Assembly: GCA_017308185.1 (NCBI GenBank)
Contig: JAFKFP010000166.1
Location: 1-33,306, forward strand
Source of the DNA: a bacterium
GTDB taxonomy: Bacteria > Chloroflexota > Dehalococcoidia > Tepidiformales > Tepidiformaceae
DNA length: 33,306 nucleotides
Direction: 5' to 3'
The notes under the pieces are model-generated. The model did not search any database and was not told the DNA's origin. It worked only from the letters and a program-made list of their open reading frames with translations. The translations under genes were made by a program, and so were the position numbers. Positions within the stretch are counted from its first letter, which is position 1, and every line of letters begins with the position of its first letter. Of this stretch, positions 1-8,275 are shown in pieces.

Positions 1-224
1 CCTGCAAGCAGATGGGTGGCCCCTGTGATATGGCCTTCCAGGGCAAGGACGCCAACGAAGTGATCAACGCGCAGGATGCCCATCTCAAGGCCGCCACCGC
101 GGCCGGCGATGAGACCCACGCCGAGGCAGCGAAAGCCATGCGCGGCCGCTGGAAGAATCCCATCAAAGGCATGGGATGGTACCGGCAAGTGAAAAAGGAT
201 TTCGCGGCCCTGCCGGATGACTGA
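1..224 (+). CDS. DUF1059-like small protein, C-terminal part
   Basis: The reading frame is open from the first base of the window and stops at 222-224, so the start lies upstream. About 74 residues are visible, beginning C-K-Q-M-G-G-P-C-D. A cysteine pair around a GGPC motif, followed by a short helical region with H residues (DAHLKAA, ETHAEAA), resembles small DUF1059-type proteins. The C-terminus is a W-Y-R...F-A-A-L-P-D-D tail. An internal ATG at 12 is unlikely to be the start because the conserved-looking CKQM lies before it. No function is known for this family. The two cysteines and two histidines would suit metal binding, but that is only inference. Confidence 0.55.
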   Translation, partial: CKQMGGPCDMAFQGKDANEVINAQDAHLKAATAAGDETHAEAAKAMRGRWKNPIKGMGWYRQVKKDFAALPDD

Positions 225-293
225 CCGGAGGGCCCGTCATGCGCGCATCAGACTTCCCCAGCTCACGTTTCGAAAAAGAGGAAGCGCTACCCT

Positions 294-695
294 ATGCCGA
301 TGAAACACGACACTCCAGCGGACACACAGGCGGGCCCATCACCATCCGAACTCATTGATCGAAGGATCGCCGAACTCGGCGACTGGCGCGGCGAGATGCT
401 CGCGCATATCCGCGCGCTGATTAAGGAAGCCGACCCGGAGGTCGTCGAACAGTGGAAGTGGCGCGGCGTCCCCACCTGGTACCACGGCAAGATTGTCTGC
501 ACGGGCGAGACCTATAGGGAGCATGTGAAGGTCACGTTCGCCAAGGGCGCATCTCTCCCGGATCCGTTCGGGCTTTTCAACTCCAGCATGGGCGGTAATG
601 TGCGGCGCGCCATCGATTTCCACGCCGGCGACATCATCAATGAGGATGGCTTCAAGGCGCTCGTCCGCGCGGCGGTCGCGCTCAACGAATCCTGA
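294..695 (+). CDS. DUF1801 domain protein (YdhG-like)
   Basis: This protein of 133 residues matches the DUF1801 fold. It has an N-terminal helix (ELIDRRIAELGDWRGEM), a central W-K-W-R-G-V-P-T-W motif around residues 54-62, a strand with HVKVTFAKGA, and a final helix (GFKALVRAAVAL). Length and motif order are normal. The family is small, soluble and of uncertain function, and is sometimes linked to iron or stress responses. Two starts are possible. ATG 294 has a purine-rich AGAGGAAG at 277-284. ATG 300 sits six bases after TACCCT (288-293), the spacing seen at other predicted leaderless starts here. The gene converges on obg. Confidence 0.85.
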   Translation: MPMKHDTPADTQAGPSPSELIDRRIAELGDWRGEMLAHIRALIKEADPEVVEQWKWRGVPTWYHGKIVCTGETYREHVKVTFAKGASLPDPFGLFNSSMGGNVRRAIDFHAGDIINEDGFKALVRAAVALNES

Positions 696-747
696 GCCTG
701 CATGCCGTGGCGGTGGTCGCGGCCCCGTTGTCTTGATCTGCGAATCG

Positions 748-2007
748 TCACTCTTCGAGGCGCCACTCCGCCTCGCCGAAGACCACCACGTCGCCATCGA
801 CAGCGCCGGCCCGCCGGAGCGCGCGGATCACACCCCAACGCTCCAGACGCCGATGTACCTCATCCTGCGAGCCCTCCATGTCCGTGTCCATCATCTCTAC
901 GAATGTCACCACCCGCCGCCCGTCGACAGCGAATCGGCCCGGTCCGATGGGGCGAACGCTGAATCTCTCGCGCGGCTCCGGACGGAGGACGGTGATCTCC
1001 TCAGGCTCCTCATCCGCGGTGCGGGCGCGTTCGCTCTGCACGATAGCGAAGAGTTCGCGTACCAGGGCATCCGTGCCCTCGCCAGCATCCGCCGAAACGA
1101 TGCGCACTGCCTTGCCCAGGTGTGCCGAAAGCGCCGCCGCCGATACCTCGGCCGCGGCCTCATCGAGGTCGGCCTTGGTCACAGCCACGACGCGCGGCAC
1201 ATCATCCAGCTTCGCATCGTACGCGCGGAGTTCGGTCTCGATGAGTTCGTAGTCGGTGACCGGGTCGGGTGAGCTGCTATCGATCACGTGGAGTAGCACG
1301 CGGCAGCGCCGGATGTGCTTCAGGAACTCGAACCCGAGCCCGTAGCCCTCACTAGCGCCTTCGACGAGCCCCGGAAGATCGGCGAGCGTGAAACGGTCGT
1401 AGTCAACGTTCACGACACCCAACATCGGCTCAAGCGTCGTGAATGGGTAAGCCGCGATCTTCGGCCTGGCGTTCGAAACGTTCGCCAGCAGCGTCGATTT
1501 CCCCGCGTTCGGCAATCCGATGAGCCCGACATCCGCCAAGAGCCGCAGCTCCAGCCGGATAGCGACGGTCTCACCTTCGTGGCCTTTTTGAGAGAATGAC
1601 GGCGTCTGGTTTGTGCTGGTGGCGAAACGCTTGTTGCCCCAGCCACCGCGGCCGCCGTATGCCACGAGCACCGTCTCGCCAACCGTTTCGAGGTCAGCGA
1701 TAAGCTCGCCGGTTTCGTCGTCATGGATGATCGTGCCGGCCGGCACGTCGAGCGTCAGGTCGGCGCCGTTCGCCCCCTTACGGAGATTCGGTCCGCCGTT
1801 CACGCCGTTGCCCGCCTGGAACTTCTTCTTCGAACGGTACTGTTCCAGCGTGTACACATCATCCACTGCACGGAGGAAGACCCTTCCTCCGCGGCCACCG
1901 TCGCCGCCATCGGGCCCGCCCTCGGGGACGAACTTTTCACGGCGGTAGCTGACCACGCCATGGCCGCCAGTCCCCCCCGCTACATGAATAACGATCGCAT
2001 CAAGCAT
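748..2007 (-). CDS. obg: GTPase Obg/CgtA
   Basis: Obg is an essential GTPase of 50S ribosome maturation and stress signalling. The 419-residue protein has all three Obg parts. These are the glycine-rich N-terminal Obg fold (about 1-158, rich in GGxGG motifs), the G domain with P-loop GLPNAGKS and switch II DLPGLVEGA, and the C-terminal OCT domain (about 340-419, RFAVDGRRVVTFVEMMD). The G4 motif reads TKAD instead of the usual NKxD, so the first position is conservatively changed. A GGTGAG or GGAAG stretch lies just before ATG 2007. rplU and rpmA, which commonly precede obg, are not adjacent here. The long frames on the opposite strand are GC-driven shadows. Confidence 0.97.
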   Translation of the reverse strand: MLDAIVIHVAGGTGGHGVVSYRREKFVPEGGPDGGDGGRGGRVFLRAVDDVYTLEQYRSKKKFQAGNGVNGGPNLRKGANGADLTLDVPAGTIIHDDETGELIADLETVGETVLVAYGGRGGWGNKRFATSTNQTPSFSQKGHEGETVAIRLELRLLADVGLIGLPNAGKSTLLANVSNARPKIAAYPFTTLEPMLGVVNVDYDRFTLADLPGLVEGASEGYGLGFEFLKHIRRCRVLLHVIDSSSPDPVTDYELIETELRAYDAKLDDVPRVVAVTKADLDEAAAEVSAAALSAHLGKAVRIVSADAGEGTDALVRELFAIVQSERARTADEEPEEITVLRPEPRERFSVRPIGPGRFAVDGRRVVTFVEMMDTDMEGSQDEVHRRLERWGVIRALRRAGAVDGDVVVFGEAEWRLEE

Positions 2008-2335
2008 GCTTCCATCTCACCAGACGCAGGGAGTTGTGGGAACTCAGATGATAATGATGATAGGCCGTCGGGGACGTTGGGGTGTGGGAGCGTAACCGTA
2101 TCTGCCGCCCGGAAGTGAGGAGTCTTCCACCCTGTTGGGGATACCGGCGGTGTTGTGCAGGGGATGTGGGGGCAGCGCGGCGGTTTGCGTTGGGAACGCG
2201 GCCGCGCCGCGCAAGATCGGCCGGCAGCGCGCCGTAGATACTCGACGCATTACAAATGCATCGCACAACTGCCCTACAGCATCCCAACGATCTCCCACGC
2301 GCTTCCCCCGCCGAAGCTGGTAGGATAGGCCCGGT
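2008..2335. other. Intergenic region between divergent obg and clpS-like gene
   Basis: This 328-base gap has no convincing gene. It should hold the promoters of both divergent genes. Near 2050-2063 there is an AT-rich patch with repeated GATGATA-type words, unusual for this GC-rich DNA and a possible obg promoter region. At 2245-2263 there is an imperfect palindrome with arms GCATT and AATGC around ACA, a possible operator. No T-tailed hairpin was seen. Confidence 0.4.
2321..2326 (+). promoter_or_regulatory. Candidate -10 box (TAGGAT) of the clpS-like gene
   Basis: TAGGAT lies nine bases before ATG 2336, and no Shine-Dalgarno sequence is visible. Transcription would begin within about three bases of the start codon, giving a nearly leaderless mRNA. 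No clear -35 box was found. Confidence 0.35.
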
Positions 2336-2665
2336 ATGGCGACACTCCCGAACCCCGGCACGCAGGTCATCGAACGGACTGACACCGACAACGAACTGGA
2401 GAAGCCCTACCACCTCATCCTGCTCGATGACGACCAGCACACCTACCAGTACGTCATCCAGATGTTGAACGCCATCTTCGGGTACCCGCGCGACAAAGGG
2501 TTCGCCATCGCATGCATGGTGGACAAGCAGGGGCAGGCCATCGTGATGACAGCATCGAGGGACAAGGTGTCGCTCAAACAGCAACTGATCCACTCCTTCG
2601 GGGCGGACCCGCTCATGGAAGGCTCCGCCGGGAGCATGTCGGCGATCATCGAGCCGGTGGCGTAG
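2336..2665 (+). CDS. clpS: ClpS-like adaptor for Clp protease
   Basis: This protein of 109 residues has the ClpS core: LLDDDQHTYQYVIQML (about 29-44), then GYPRDKGFAIACMVDKQGQAIV (about 49-70). ClpS delivers N-degron substrates to ClpAP or ClpCP. Relative to the E. coli protein, the asparagine of the VNDD motif is Asp31. The histidine of the VHxxG motif, which contacts the substrate alpha-amino group, is Asp63. The fold assignment is firm, but canonical N-degron recognition is uncertain. The N-terminal 23 residues are variable, as is usual. The next gene is antisense and ends nine bases downstream. Confidence 0.9.
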   Translation: MATLPNPGTQVIERTDTDNELEKPYHLILLDDDQHTYQYVIQMLNAIFGYPRDKGFAIACMVDKQGQAIVMTASRDKVSLKQQLIHSFGADPLMEGSAGSMSAIIEPVA

Positions 2666-2674
2666 CAGCTCCGC

Positions 2675-5023
2675 TTAACGGCCGGTCAGCGACGGCCGGG
2701 TTGAGAGCGGAGCAGGCTCCTCCGCGGCCTGCACGGCAGCACCGGAGGCGAGCAGTTCCTGTATGCGCGCTTCGGAGAATCCCCACTCGTGAAGTACTTC
2801 GACGGTGTGTTCTCCGAGGAGCGGCGCGCGCCGCGGATAACCGGAATCGCTGCGGCTCCACTCCGAGAGTGTGCGTTGCGCGCGGATGTGTCCCGCCTGT
2901 GGATGCTCCTCGTGGCCGAAGTAGTGGTTCTCTTCCACCCACGGACTCGCCATGAACTCGGCTTTGGAGAAGGCGGGCGCCGCAGGCACGCCGCGCACGA
3001 GCAGGCGGTCCAGTGCTTCTTCGCGCGGCATCGTACCGAGTGCCTCGGAGATGAGGGCGGCCAGTCCGCCTTCGATGGGCTGCGCAAAAGCCGCCTCGGC
3101 CGTCATCCGCGCGGACCACTCGTTGTGGCCGAGCGCGAGACACACCTGCGCGAACTGCTCGGGCTTCGAACACGCGAGCGCAATCCAGCCGTCTGCGCAG
3201 GCATAGAGGCGGTCGAGTGCATGGACGCCGAGGCAATCACGGCCGCCCGGTGGATTCGCCGGCCGCCCTTCGTACCAGGTGAGTTCACCGGATTGGCAGA
3301 GGATGCTCTGGTTCGCCAGACATGTCTGAATGTCCTGGCCCTCCCCGGTACGCGCACGCGCATTCAGCGCCGTGATCATGCCGAACGCGGCCATGAGTGC
3401 CGACGCGTCATCGTTGATCGGGATCGTGTAAAACACCGGCTCCTCATCCGAACCCTGCGAATGCATGAGTCCGCTCCGCGCCTGCAACAGTGGGTCGAAC
3501 CCTGGGTCGGATGAGAGGTGGCCTTCGAGACCATAGCCCGTAACCGAGCAACTGATGATGCGCGGATTCACAGCGCGAAGCGTCTCGTAGCCGATGCCCA
3601 GCCTTTCGCGCACCCCTGCGCGGTAGTTATCCAGCACGACGTCGGCGTCGCGCACCATGTCGAGGAACGCCTCGCGCCCGGCAGGCTGCTTGAGGTCGAG
3701 CACGACGCTCCGCTTACCCCGGTTGTGACCCATGAAGCCGAGCAGCCCGATCCGGAACGGGTCGCCGTCAGGCGGTTCGACCTTGATAACCTCCGCGCCC
3801 CACTGGGACAGGATGGCAGGGGCGTACGTGCCTGCGATGAACGCGCCAATATCCAGCACACGAATCCCCGCGAGCGGCCCGCCGGCAACTGCCTCGCCCG
3901 GGGAGACCAGCGGGGTGTGACTCGTGATTGCCTCCGCGTCGCCCGGTGAAGGCAGTCCGCGGATCTCCCCGGGCGTTGCGCTCAGTTTCACGGGGAGCCC
4001 CGGGATGTCGACTCGGCCCAGGCGGGGATGGCTGAATGTGAGCCGCATCTGGTTGGCCGCTACCGTTTCGCCCGCGAACCACTCTTCTGACGTGCCCACC
4101 GGGCCGCGGGGCACGTCCGCATCGTGCAAGATCTGCATCCACTCGTCGCGCGTTTTTTCGAGGAACCGCTCGTCGAGGGCATCTCCGACGCGCTCACGGT
4201 TGCCGGGTTGCATCATGCGCGCGTAATCGCCTTCGATGCCTTCGCCCACGTAGAGGTCCATGAGGTCCAGCGCATCGAGTGCGCGGATGAAGAACTGCGG
4301 CGTGAGCGCTCCAAGGAAGAGCCAGAGGCCGTCCTTGCAGCGGTAGAGACGGTAGTTCGGCGTGCCGCCGCGGCTGGAGGCCGCGCGCGGGTAGGGTGGC
4401 AGGTTCGAAGCTTCCATCGTGCCCGATGCCTGCAACGCCGCCAGGGCGTGGAGCCCGCTCACCACGAGCGCCTGCCCCTCGCCCGATCGCATCCGTTCGA
4501 ACAGACCCGCAGCTATTGCGCCCGCTGCGAGCATCCCGTGACCATAGCTCACCTGCGGCGTGACCAGGTGGACAGGCCGATCCTCGTAGCTCATTTGCGA
4601 GTACGAGGCCATGCCCACTGCTGAGAGAAGCCCGTGATCGGGCGGCAGGGCCGACCAACGGCCCGCAACACCGTATGGCGGCAGCCACGCATGCAGCAGA
4701 GCCGGGTTCCTGGTCCGCAGCGAGACCGCATCAAGCCCGCGCCGTTCCAACTCTCCGGGGAGCCAGTCGAACACCGCAACGTCGGCCGTGGCCAGGAGCG
4801 CCTTCGCCTGCGCGAGTCCCTCGTAGCGCGTGAAGTCAAGCGTGACGACCTGCTTATTGCGGTTCCAGCAGAGGTAGCCGGGATGATCCTTCATCCGGTC
4901 CCCCGCGGGTGGTTCGACCTTGATTACTTCTGCTCCGAAATCGGCGAGGTGCATGCAGGCCATCGGCCCGGCGATGCCCTGCGTGAAGTCGAGCACGCGG
5001 ATGCCTTCGAATGCGGTGGTCAT
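2675..5023 (-). CDS. Tandem-fused class III (CaiB/BaiF) CoA-transferase
   Basis: The protein has 782 residues, about twice the usual family length, because two CaiB/BaiF domains are fused (about 1-370 and 383-750). Each begins with the typical GIRVLD...GxxAG...GAEVIKVEPP block. Family III enzymes move CoA between carboxylic acids through an aspartyl-CoA intermediate. Aligned by hand to formyl-CoA transferase, the second domain keeps an Asp in IND-DASALM (about residue 538). The first has PQVSYGHG at that place (about Ser159) and lacks the Asp. The C-terminal domain is therefore probably catalytic and the N-terminal one structural or regulatory. The substrate is unknown. The start ATG is eight bases after TATACT, with no Shine-Dalgarno sequence. 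Confidence 0.93.
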   Translation of the reverse strand: MTTAFEGIRVLDFTQGIAGPMACMHLADFGAEVIKVEPPAGDRMKDHPGYLCWNRNKQVVTLDFTRYEGLAQAKALLATADVAVFDWLPGELERRGLDAVSLRTRNPALLHAWLPPYGVAGRWSALPPDHGLLSAVGMASYSQMSYEDRPVHLVTPQVSYGHGMLAAGAIAAGLFERMRSGEGQALVVSGLHALAALQASGTMEASNLPPYPRAASSRGGTPNYRLYRCKDGLWLFLGALTPQFFIRALDALDLMDLYVGEGIEGDYARMMQPGNRERVGDALDERFLEKTRDEWMQILHDADVPRGPVGTSEEWFAGETVAANQMRLTFSHPRLGRVDIPGLPVKLSATPGEIRGLPSPGDAEAITSHTPLVSPGEAVAGGPLAGIRVLDIGAFIAGTYAPAILSQWGAEVIKVEPPDGDPFRIGLLGFMGHNRGKRSVVLDLKQPAGREAFLDMVRDADVVLDNYRAGVRERLGIGYETLRAVNPRIISCSVTGYGLEGHLSSDPGFDPLLQARSGLMHSQGSDEEPVFYTIPINDDASALMAAFGMITALNARARTGEGQDIQTCLANQSILCQSGELTWYEGRPANPPGGRDCLGVHALDRLYACADGWIALACSKPEQFAQVCLALGHNEWSARMTAEAAFAQPIEGGLAALISEALGTMPREEALDRLLVRGVPAAPAFSKAEFMASPWVEENHYFGHEEHPQAGHIRAQRTLSEWSRSDSGYPRRAPLLGEHTVEVLHEWGFSEARIQELLASGAAVQAAEEPAPLSTRPSLTGR

Positions 5024-5031
5024 GCCCGGGG

Positions 5032-5037
5032 AGTATA
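5032..5037 (-). promoter_or_regulatory. -10 box TATACT before the CoA-transferase gene
   Basis: On the minus strand TATACT is followed by eight bases and then the ATG at 5023. There is no Shine-Dalgarno sequence between them. The predicted transcript has a leader of at most a few bases. No good -35 box is visible at the expected distance. Confidence 0.5.
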
Positions 5038-5104
5038 CGCACGGGCGGGACGCTCTGCGAAATGATCAAAGCGGCAGACAGCTGCAAAGAGGCTCGCCGT
5101 GAGG

Positions 5105-5569
5105 CTAGCTTGCCGGGGCTTTCCATTTCCGATAGAGGGGTGGCCACTGCCCCCGCCGCTCGTACGTCGCCAGCAAGGCATTCGCAATATCGAATTCGAA
5201 CAACTCTTCGTCGCCGGTGGTGGTGCCGCCAGTGGCCACGAACGCCGCGCGTACTCGTCCTGTCAGTTCCCCGTCGGGGATGGAGCGTGCGTTTCCGGTG
5301 ACGTAGAACTCGTCGTCCACGTTCTCCGGCTGCAGCGCGTGGATGGCATAGCGGCCGTCGCGATGAAGGTCGCGGCGCTTGGGCGAGGGGACGATCAATC
5401 CATACAGGCCGCCATTCAACACGACGGGACAGAACGGATGCATCCGTGGGCCACCGTCGGCCCTGACGGTGGCCAGAAACCCGAGGCCGATGCCGTACTG
5501 ATAGAGCAGCTTGTGCCCGCCCGATGCAATCTCCGGCGCGCTCTGTGCGAATACTTCCCAGGTGGCCAT
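5105..5569 (-). CDS. Pyridoxamine 5'-phosphate oxidase-family FMN-binding protein
   Basis: The 154 residues match the split-barrel flavin-binding family. They include GLGFLATVRADGGPRMHPFCPVVLNGGLYGLI (about 28-59), where the enzyme binds FMN or a related cofactor, and a following KRRDLHRDGRYAIHAL segment. Members act as oxidases, heme-handling proteins or F420/FMN reductases. The substrate cannot be told here. A strong AAGGAGG lies five bases before the ATG, so the start is secure. It is transcribed in the same direction as the CoA-transferase gene downstream, with about 80 bases between them that contain that gene's own -10 box. Confidence 0.82.
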   Translation of the reverse strand: MATWEVFAQSAPEIASGGHKLLYQYGIGLGFLATVRADGGPRMHPFCPVVLNGGLYGLIVPSPKRRDLHRDGRYAIHALQPENVDDEFYVTGNARSIPDGELTGRVRAAFVATGGTTTGDEELFEFDIANALLATYERRGQWPPLYRKWKAPAS

Positions 5570-5743
5570 GGCCGCCTCCTTCGCGTTGTGCTCGTCGACG
5601 CCGAACCATGCCAGTGTTTCGCGTCATCTACTGACGTTGGCGCCGTTGCGCCTTTGATACGCGCCGGGGCGTGGGGGCGATGCCTCTGTCTCCGCGCCCT
5701 CGATACGATCGTGCAACACACCTGTACGAGGGGATACGACCGA

Positions 5744-6232
5744 ATGACCAGCATCATGAACCCGCAGTCGCTCCCGGGCGAGGCGCTCGAAGCGAGCCGG
5801 CGCGCGGCGATCATTTCCGGTCTCAATGCGAACCTGGCGAACCTCATTGACGTGGCGGCCGCGGCCAAGCAGGCGCACTGGAATGTGCGCGGCCCGAACT
5901 TCCAGGGGTTGCACACCCTGTTCGATACCATCGCCGAGGAAGCGCGCGCGTACAGCGACCTCTGTGCCGAGCGTGCGGCCACACTGGGCGGTACCGCCCA
6001 CGGGACGATCCAGGACGTCCACGAAGGGACGGCGCTGACGCCGTTTCCAACCGACGTGCAGGCGTGGGAGACGCTCGTCCGGGCCTTCCGCGAGCGCATC
6101 CACCGCACGACCGAGCATATCCGGGGAGAGTTGAAGGACCTCGAAGATGACCTCGCGACGCAGGATATGTACATCCAGATTGTCCGCGGCCTCGAGATGC
6201 GCGGATGGATGCTGGGCGCGCACCTCACCTGA
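5744..6232 (+). CDS. dps: Dps/bacterioferritin-like DNA-protection protein
   Basis: Dps forms a 12-subunit shell that oxidises and stores iron with hydrogen peroxide and shields DNA. The 162-residue protein shows the family signature KQAHWNVRGPNFQGLH. The five ferroxidase ligands align with those of E. coli Dps: His45, His57, Asp61, Asp72 and Glu76, with the same spacing. GAGGGG at 5728-5733 lies before ATG 5744. A longer in-frame reading upstream overlaps the divergent flavoprotein gene and is not coding. No Fur-like or OxyR-like box could be identified in the 174-base divergent gap. Confidence 0.95.
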   Translation: MTSIMNPQSLPGEALEASRRAAIISGLNANLANLIDVAAAAKQAHWNVRGPNFQGLHTLFDTIAEEARAYSDLCAERAATLGGTAHGTIQDVHEGTALTPFPTDVQAWETLVRAFRERIHRTTEHIRGELKDLEDDLATQDMYIQIVRGLEMRGWMLGAHLT

Positions 6233-6309
6233 GCGCGCCGGCGGCGGCCGCGGCGTACTGGGCGATCGATGTCACCTCCCAGTGCTCCGTGGCTGCGGTG
6301 CGCCGCCCT

Positions 6310-7494
6310 CTACTCGTCCCGCAGGCCCAGCAATTCAGCCTCGATGATCCGCTGCACTGCGAGCACGGGGAGACCCCGTTCGGTGCTGATACGCCGCACA
6401 TCCTCGAACTCGGGCGTCACGCGAGTCACGGCACCATAGCTGCTCACCTTGATCGCCACGAGCCCCAGCGAACTCTGGAACGAGCGGTGCACCCGCGTCA
6501 TTTCGAACCGTTCGTACGACGTGAAGCGGACGCCGAGGGTCGTCGTTTCGCGCAGGAAGAGTGCCGCGAACCGTTCCTCTTCGCCCGTCCGGACGAGGGC
6601 GCAAAGCTTCGCGCCAGGCCGTCCCTTCTTCATACCAATCGCCTCCGTCCATGCGTCGAGCGCTCCTGCCGACATTAGCCGGTCGCGCACCTCGGAAAGC
6701 ATGACGGGGGTCATGTCATCGATGTTGGCGGCCAACTCCGATACCGTATGGGCGCCGCCCCCAGCCGCAGCGCCGATGAACACTCGTAACGCGTTCGGCC
6801 GCTCCTCCGGGTTGAACGTACCGGCGCCAGTCCCGCTCGCTGAAAGGCGAAGCGTCGTGCCGCCAGGCTGGGCGACTGCTGCAAGGATCGCCGCGCCGGT
6901 CGGCGTCACCATCTCGTGCGCTGACTGGGTGAACCGCAGGGCGAAGGCGTGCTCGCGAAGAATGGCTGCGGCTGCCGGCCCGGGTGATGCAGGAATCACG
7001 CCATGCTCGGCTCGGGCAATTGCGCCCCCTCCCACGGTGACGACCGGGCAGAAGCACTGGCTCACATTGAGCGCTTCGAGGGCGAGCATCGAACCACAGA
7101 TATCGATCAGCGCATCGACCCCGCCGGCCTCGTGGAGGTGTGGCTGACTGGTCCTGTGCGCCTCGGATTCGCCGGCCACGAGCGCGGATACGGTGCCCAG
7201 TGCTCGCCGAGTGACGCGCGCGGGGAAGCCGGCAGCTTCGATCTTCGCTCGCATCTCGTCTGCCCCGTACGTCTGTTCGCGCTCGATCGCTACGTGCAGC
7301 AACCCCGCTTCGATTCCGCCGCGTCGCACTGTCTCAATGGAGAGCGAGAACGGCGGGATGGCGAGCGCCCGCAGCTGTGCGCTGATACCTTCGAGCGATG
7401 CGCCTGCACCGACGAGTGCTGCAACCGTCATGTCTCCCGCTATGCCGGAGAAGCAGTCGAATATGGCGACGTTTCCGCCGTCACGCGCCGCCAC
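6310..7494 (-). CDS. larC: LarC, nickel insertion protein for the nickel-pincer cofactor
   Basis: LarC is a CTP-dependent enzyme that inserts nickel into the pincer cofactor of lactate racemase and related enzymes. The 394-residue protein begins with the signature [13 protein letters not shown] (about 10-22). It carries [14 protein letters not shown] (about 119-132) and the C-terminal half seen in full LarC ([21 protein letters not shown]). It is one continuous frame, unlike the frameshifted larC of Lactiplantibacillus plantarum. Its start overlaps the end of larB by 14 bases, so the two form an operon read from larB. The sulfur transferase LarE and a LarA racemase are not in the window. Confidence 0.95.
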   Translation of the reverse strand: MAARDGGNVAIFDCFSGIAGDMTVAALVGAGASLEGISAQLRALAIPPFSLSIETVRRGGIEAGLLHVAIEREQTYGADEMRAKIEAAGFPARVTRRALGTVSALVAGESEAHRTSQPHLHEAGGVDALIDICGSMLALEALNVSQCFCPVVTVGGGAIARAEHGVIPASPGPAAAAILREHAFALRFTQSAHEMVTPTGAAILAAVAQPGGTTLRLSASGTGAGTFNPEERPNALRVFIGAAAGGGAHTVSELAANIDDMTPVMLSEVRDRLMSAGALDAWTEAIGMKKGRPGAKLCALVRTGEEERFAALFLRETTTLGVRFTSYERFEMTRVHRSFQSSLGLVAIKVSSYGAVTRVTPEFEDVRRISTERGLPVLAVQRIIEAELLGLRDE

Positions 7495-8205
7495 GAGGCG
7501 CGCCCTCCGCCGCGACGGAGCCAGCCCGCACCGCCAACCTGTTGATCGACCCCGCGATGTAACCCGCGCCGAAGCCGTTATCGATGTTCACCACGGCTAT
7601 CCCTGCGGCGCACGTATTCAACATCCCTAGCAGGGCCGCCAGGCCGCCGAATGATGCGCCGTACCCCACCGAGGTGGGCGTCGCTATCACAGGGTTCGCC
7701 ACCAGGCCGCCGATGACGCTTGGCAGCGCTCCTTCCATCCCCGCCACCACGACGACCACGTTCGCCGCCCGAAGCGTCTCCAGGTGGGGCGTCACGCCGC
7801 CTCTTCCGCCACCGGGATATCCGATGTGCCCGCCGACACAACTGCAACGTGGCCTTCGCGAGGGCGCGGGTCCGGGTCTGACCACGCCAGCCGGCCGTCG
7901 GCATTATGTTGAATAGCCGGCATCGCCTCGCGCAGGGCCGCCAGCTGCGCCTCGTTTACCCGTGTCACAAGCACACGGCCGGCGACGGAGGCGATCTCCC
8001 GTGCGATCTGTGCTACCTGCGCCGGCGTCTTTCCCTGCCCGAGAATGACCTCCGGGAGGCCTTCGCGCTGTGCGCGATGGTGGTCGATTGTAGCGAACCC
8101 GAGATCCTGTGCGGGCGCCACGTCCAGTGACCGTGCTGCCTCGTCAACGGTGAGTTCGCCCTGGGCAACACCCTCGAGAAGCTGGCGCAGCACGTCGCGA
8201 TCCAC
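7481..8205 (-). pseudogene. larB: larB, disrupted by a frameshift and internal deletion
   Basis: LarB carboxylates nicotinic acid adenine dinucleotide, the first step of nickel-pincer cofactor synthesis. The N-terminal frame is typical: QDLGFATIDHHRAQREGLPEVILGQGKTPAQ, then [16 protein letters not shown]. It meets a stop near 7792. The other part continues in a second frame with [37 protein letters not shown] and [19 protein letters not shown]. About 20-25 residues that normally join these parts (the LG..V..LYDVGVAGLHRLL region) are missing, together with one base of frame. One deletion of 3n+1 bases would explain both. It may be a real null allele or an assembly error. GTG 8205, six bases after GACAAT, is the likely start; an ATG at 8277 is possible. 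Confidence 0.85.
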
Positions 8206-8262
8206 GCCCCCATTGTCGATTCGAACACGGTGGTTGTCGATCGGGTGCCGTATGGCCGCTGA

Positions 8263-8268
8263 TATACT
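8263..8268 (+). promoter_or_regulatory. -10 box TATACT before the Uma2-family gene
   Basis: TATACT is followed by seven bases and ATG 8276. No Shine-Dalgarno sequence is present, which predicts a leaderless message. The box lies in the short gap between divergent larB and this gene. Confidence 0.5.
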
Positions 8269-8275
8269 GGAGTGC

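Noticed and set aside
5640-5656. GC hairpin (GGCGC/GCGCC) with a short T-run upstream of dps
   Set aside because: No plus-strand gene ends just before it, so a terminator role is unlikely. The stem is only five base pairs.
6310-7494. Programmed frameshift in larC, as in Lactiplantibacillus
   Set aside because: The gene is one uninterrupted frame of normal combined length, so no frameshift is needed here.
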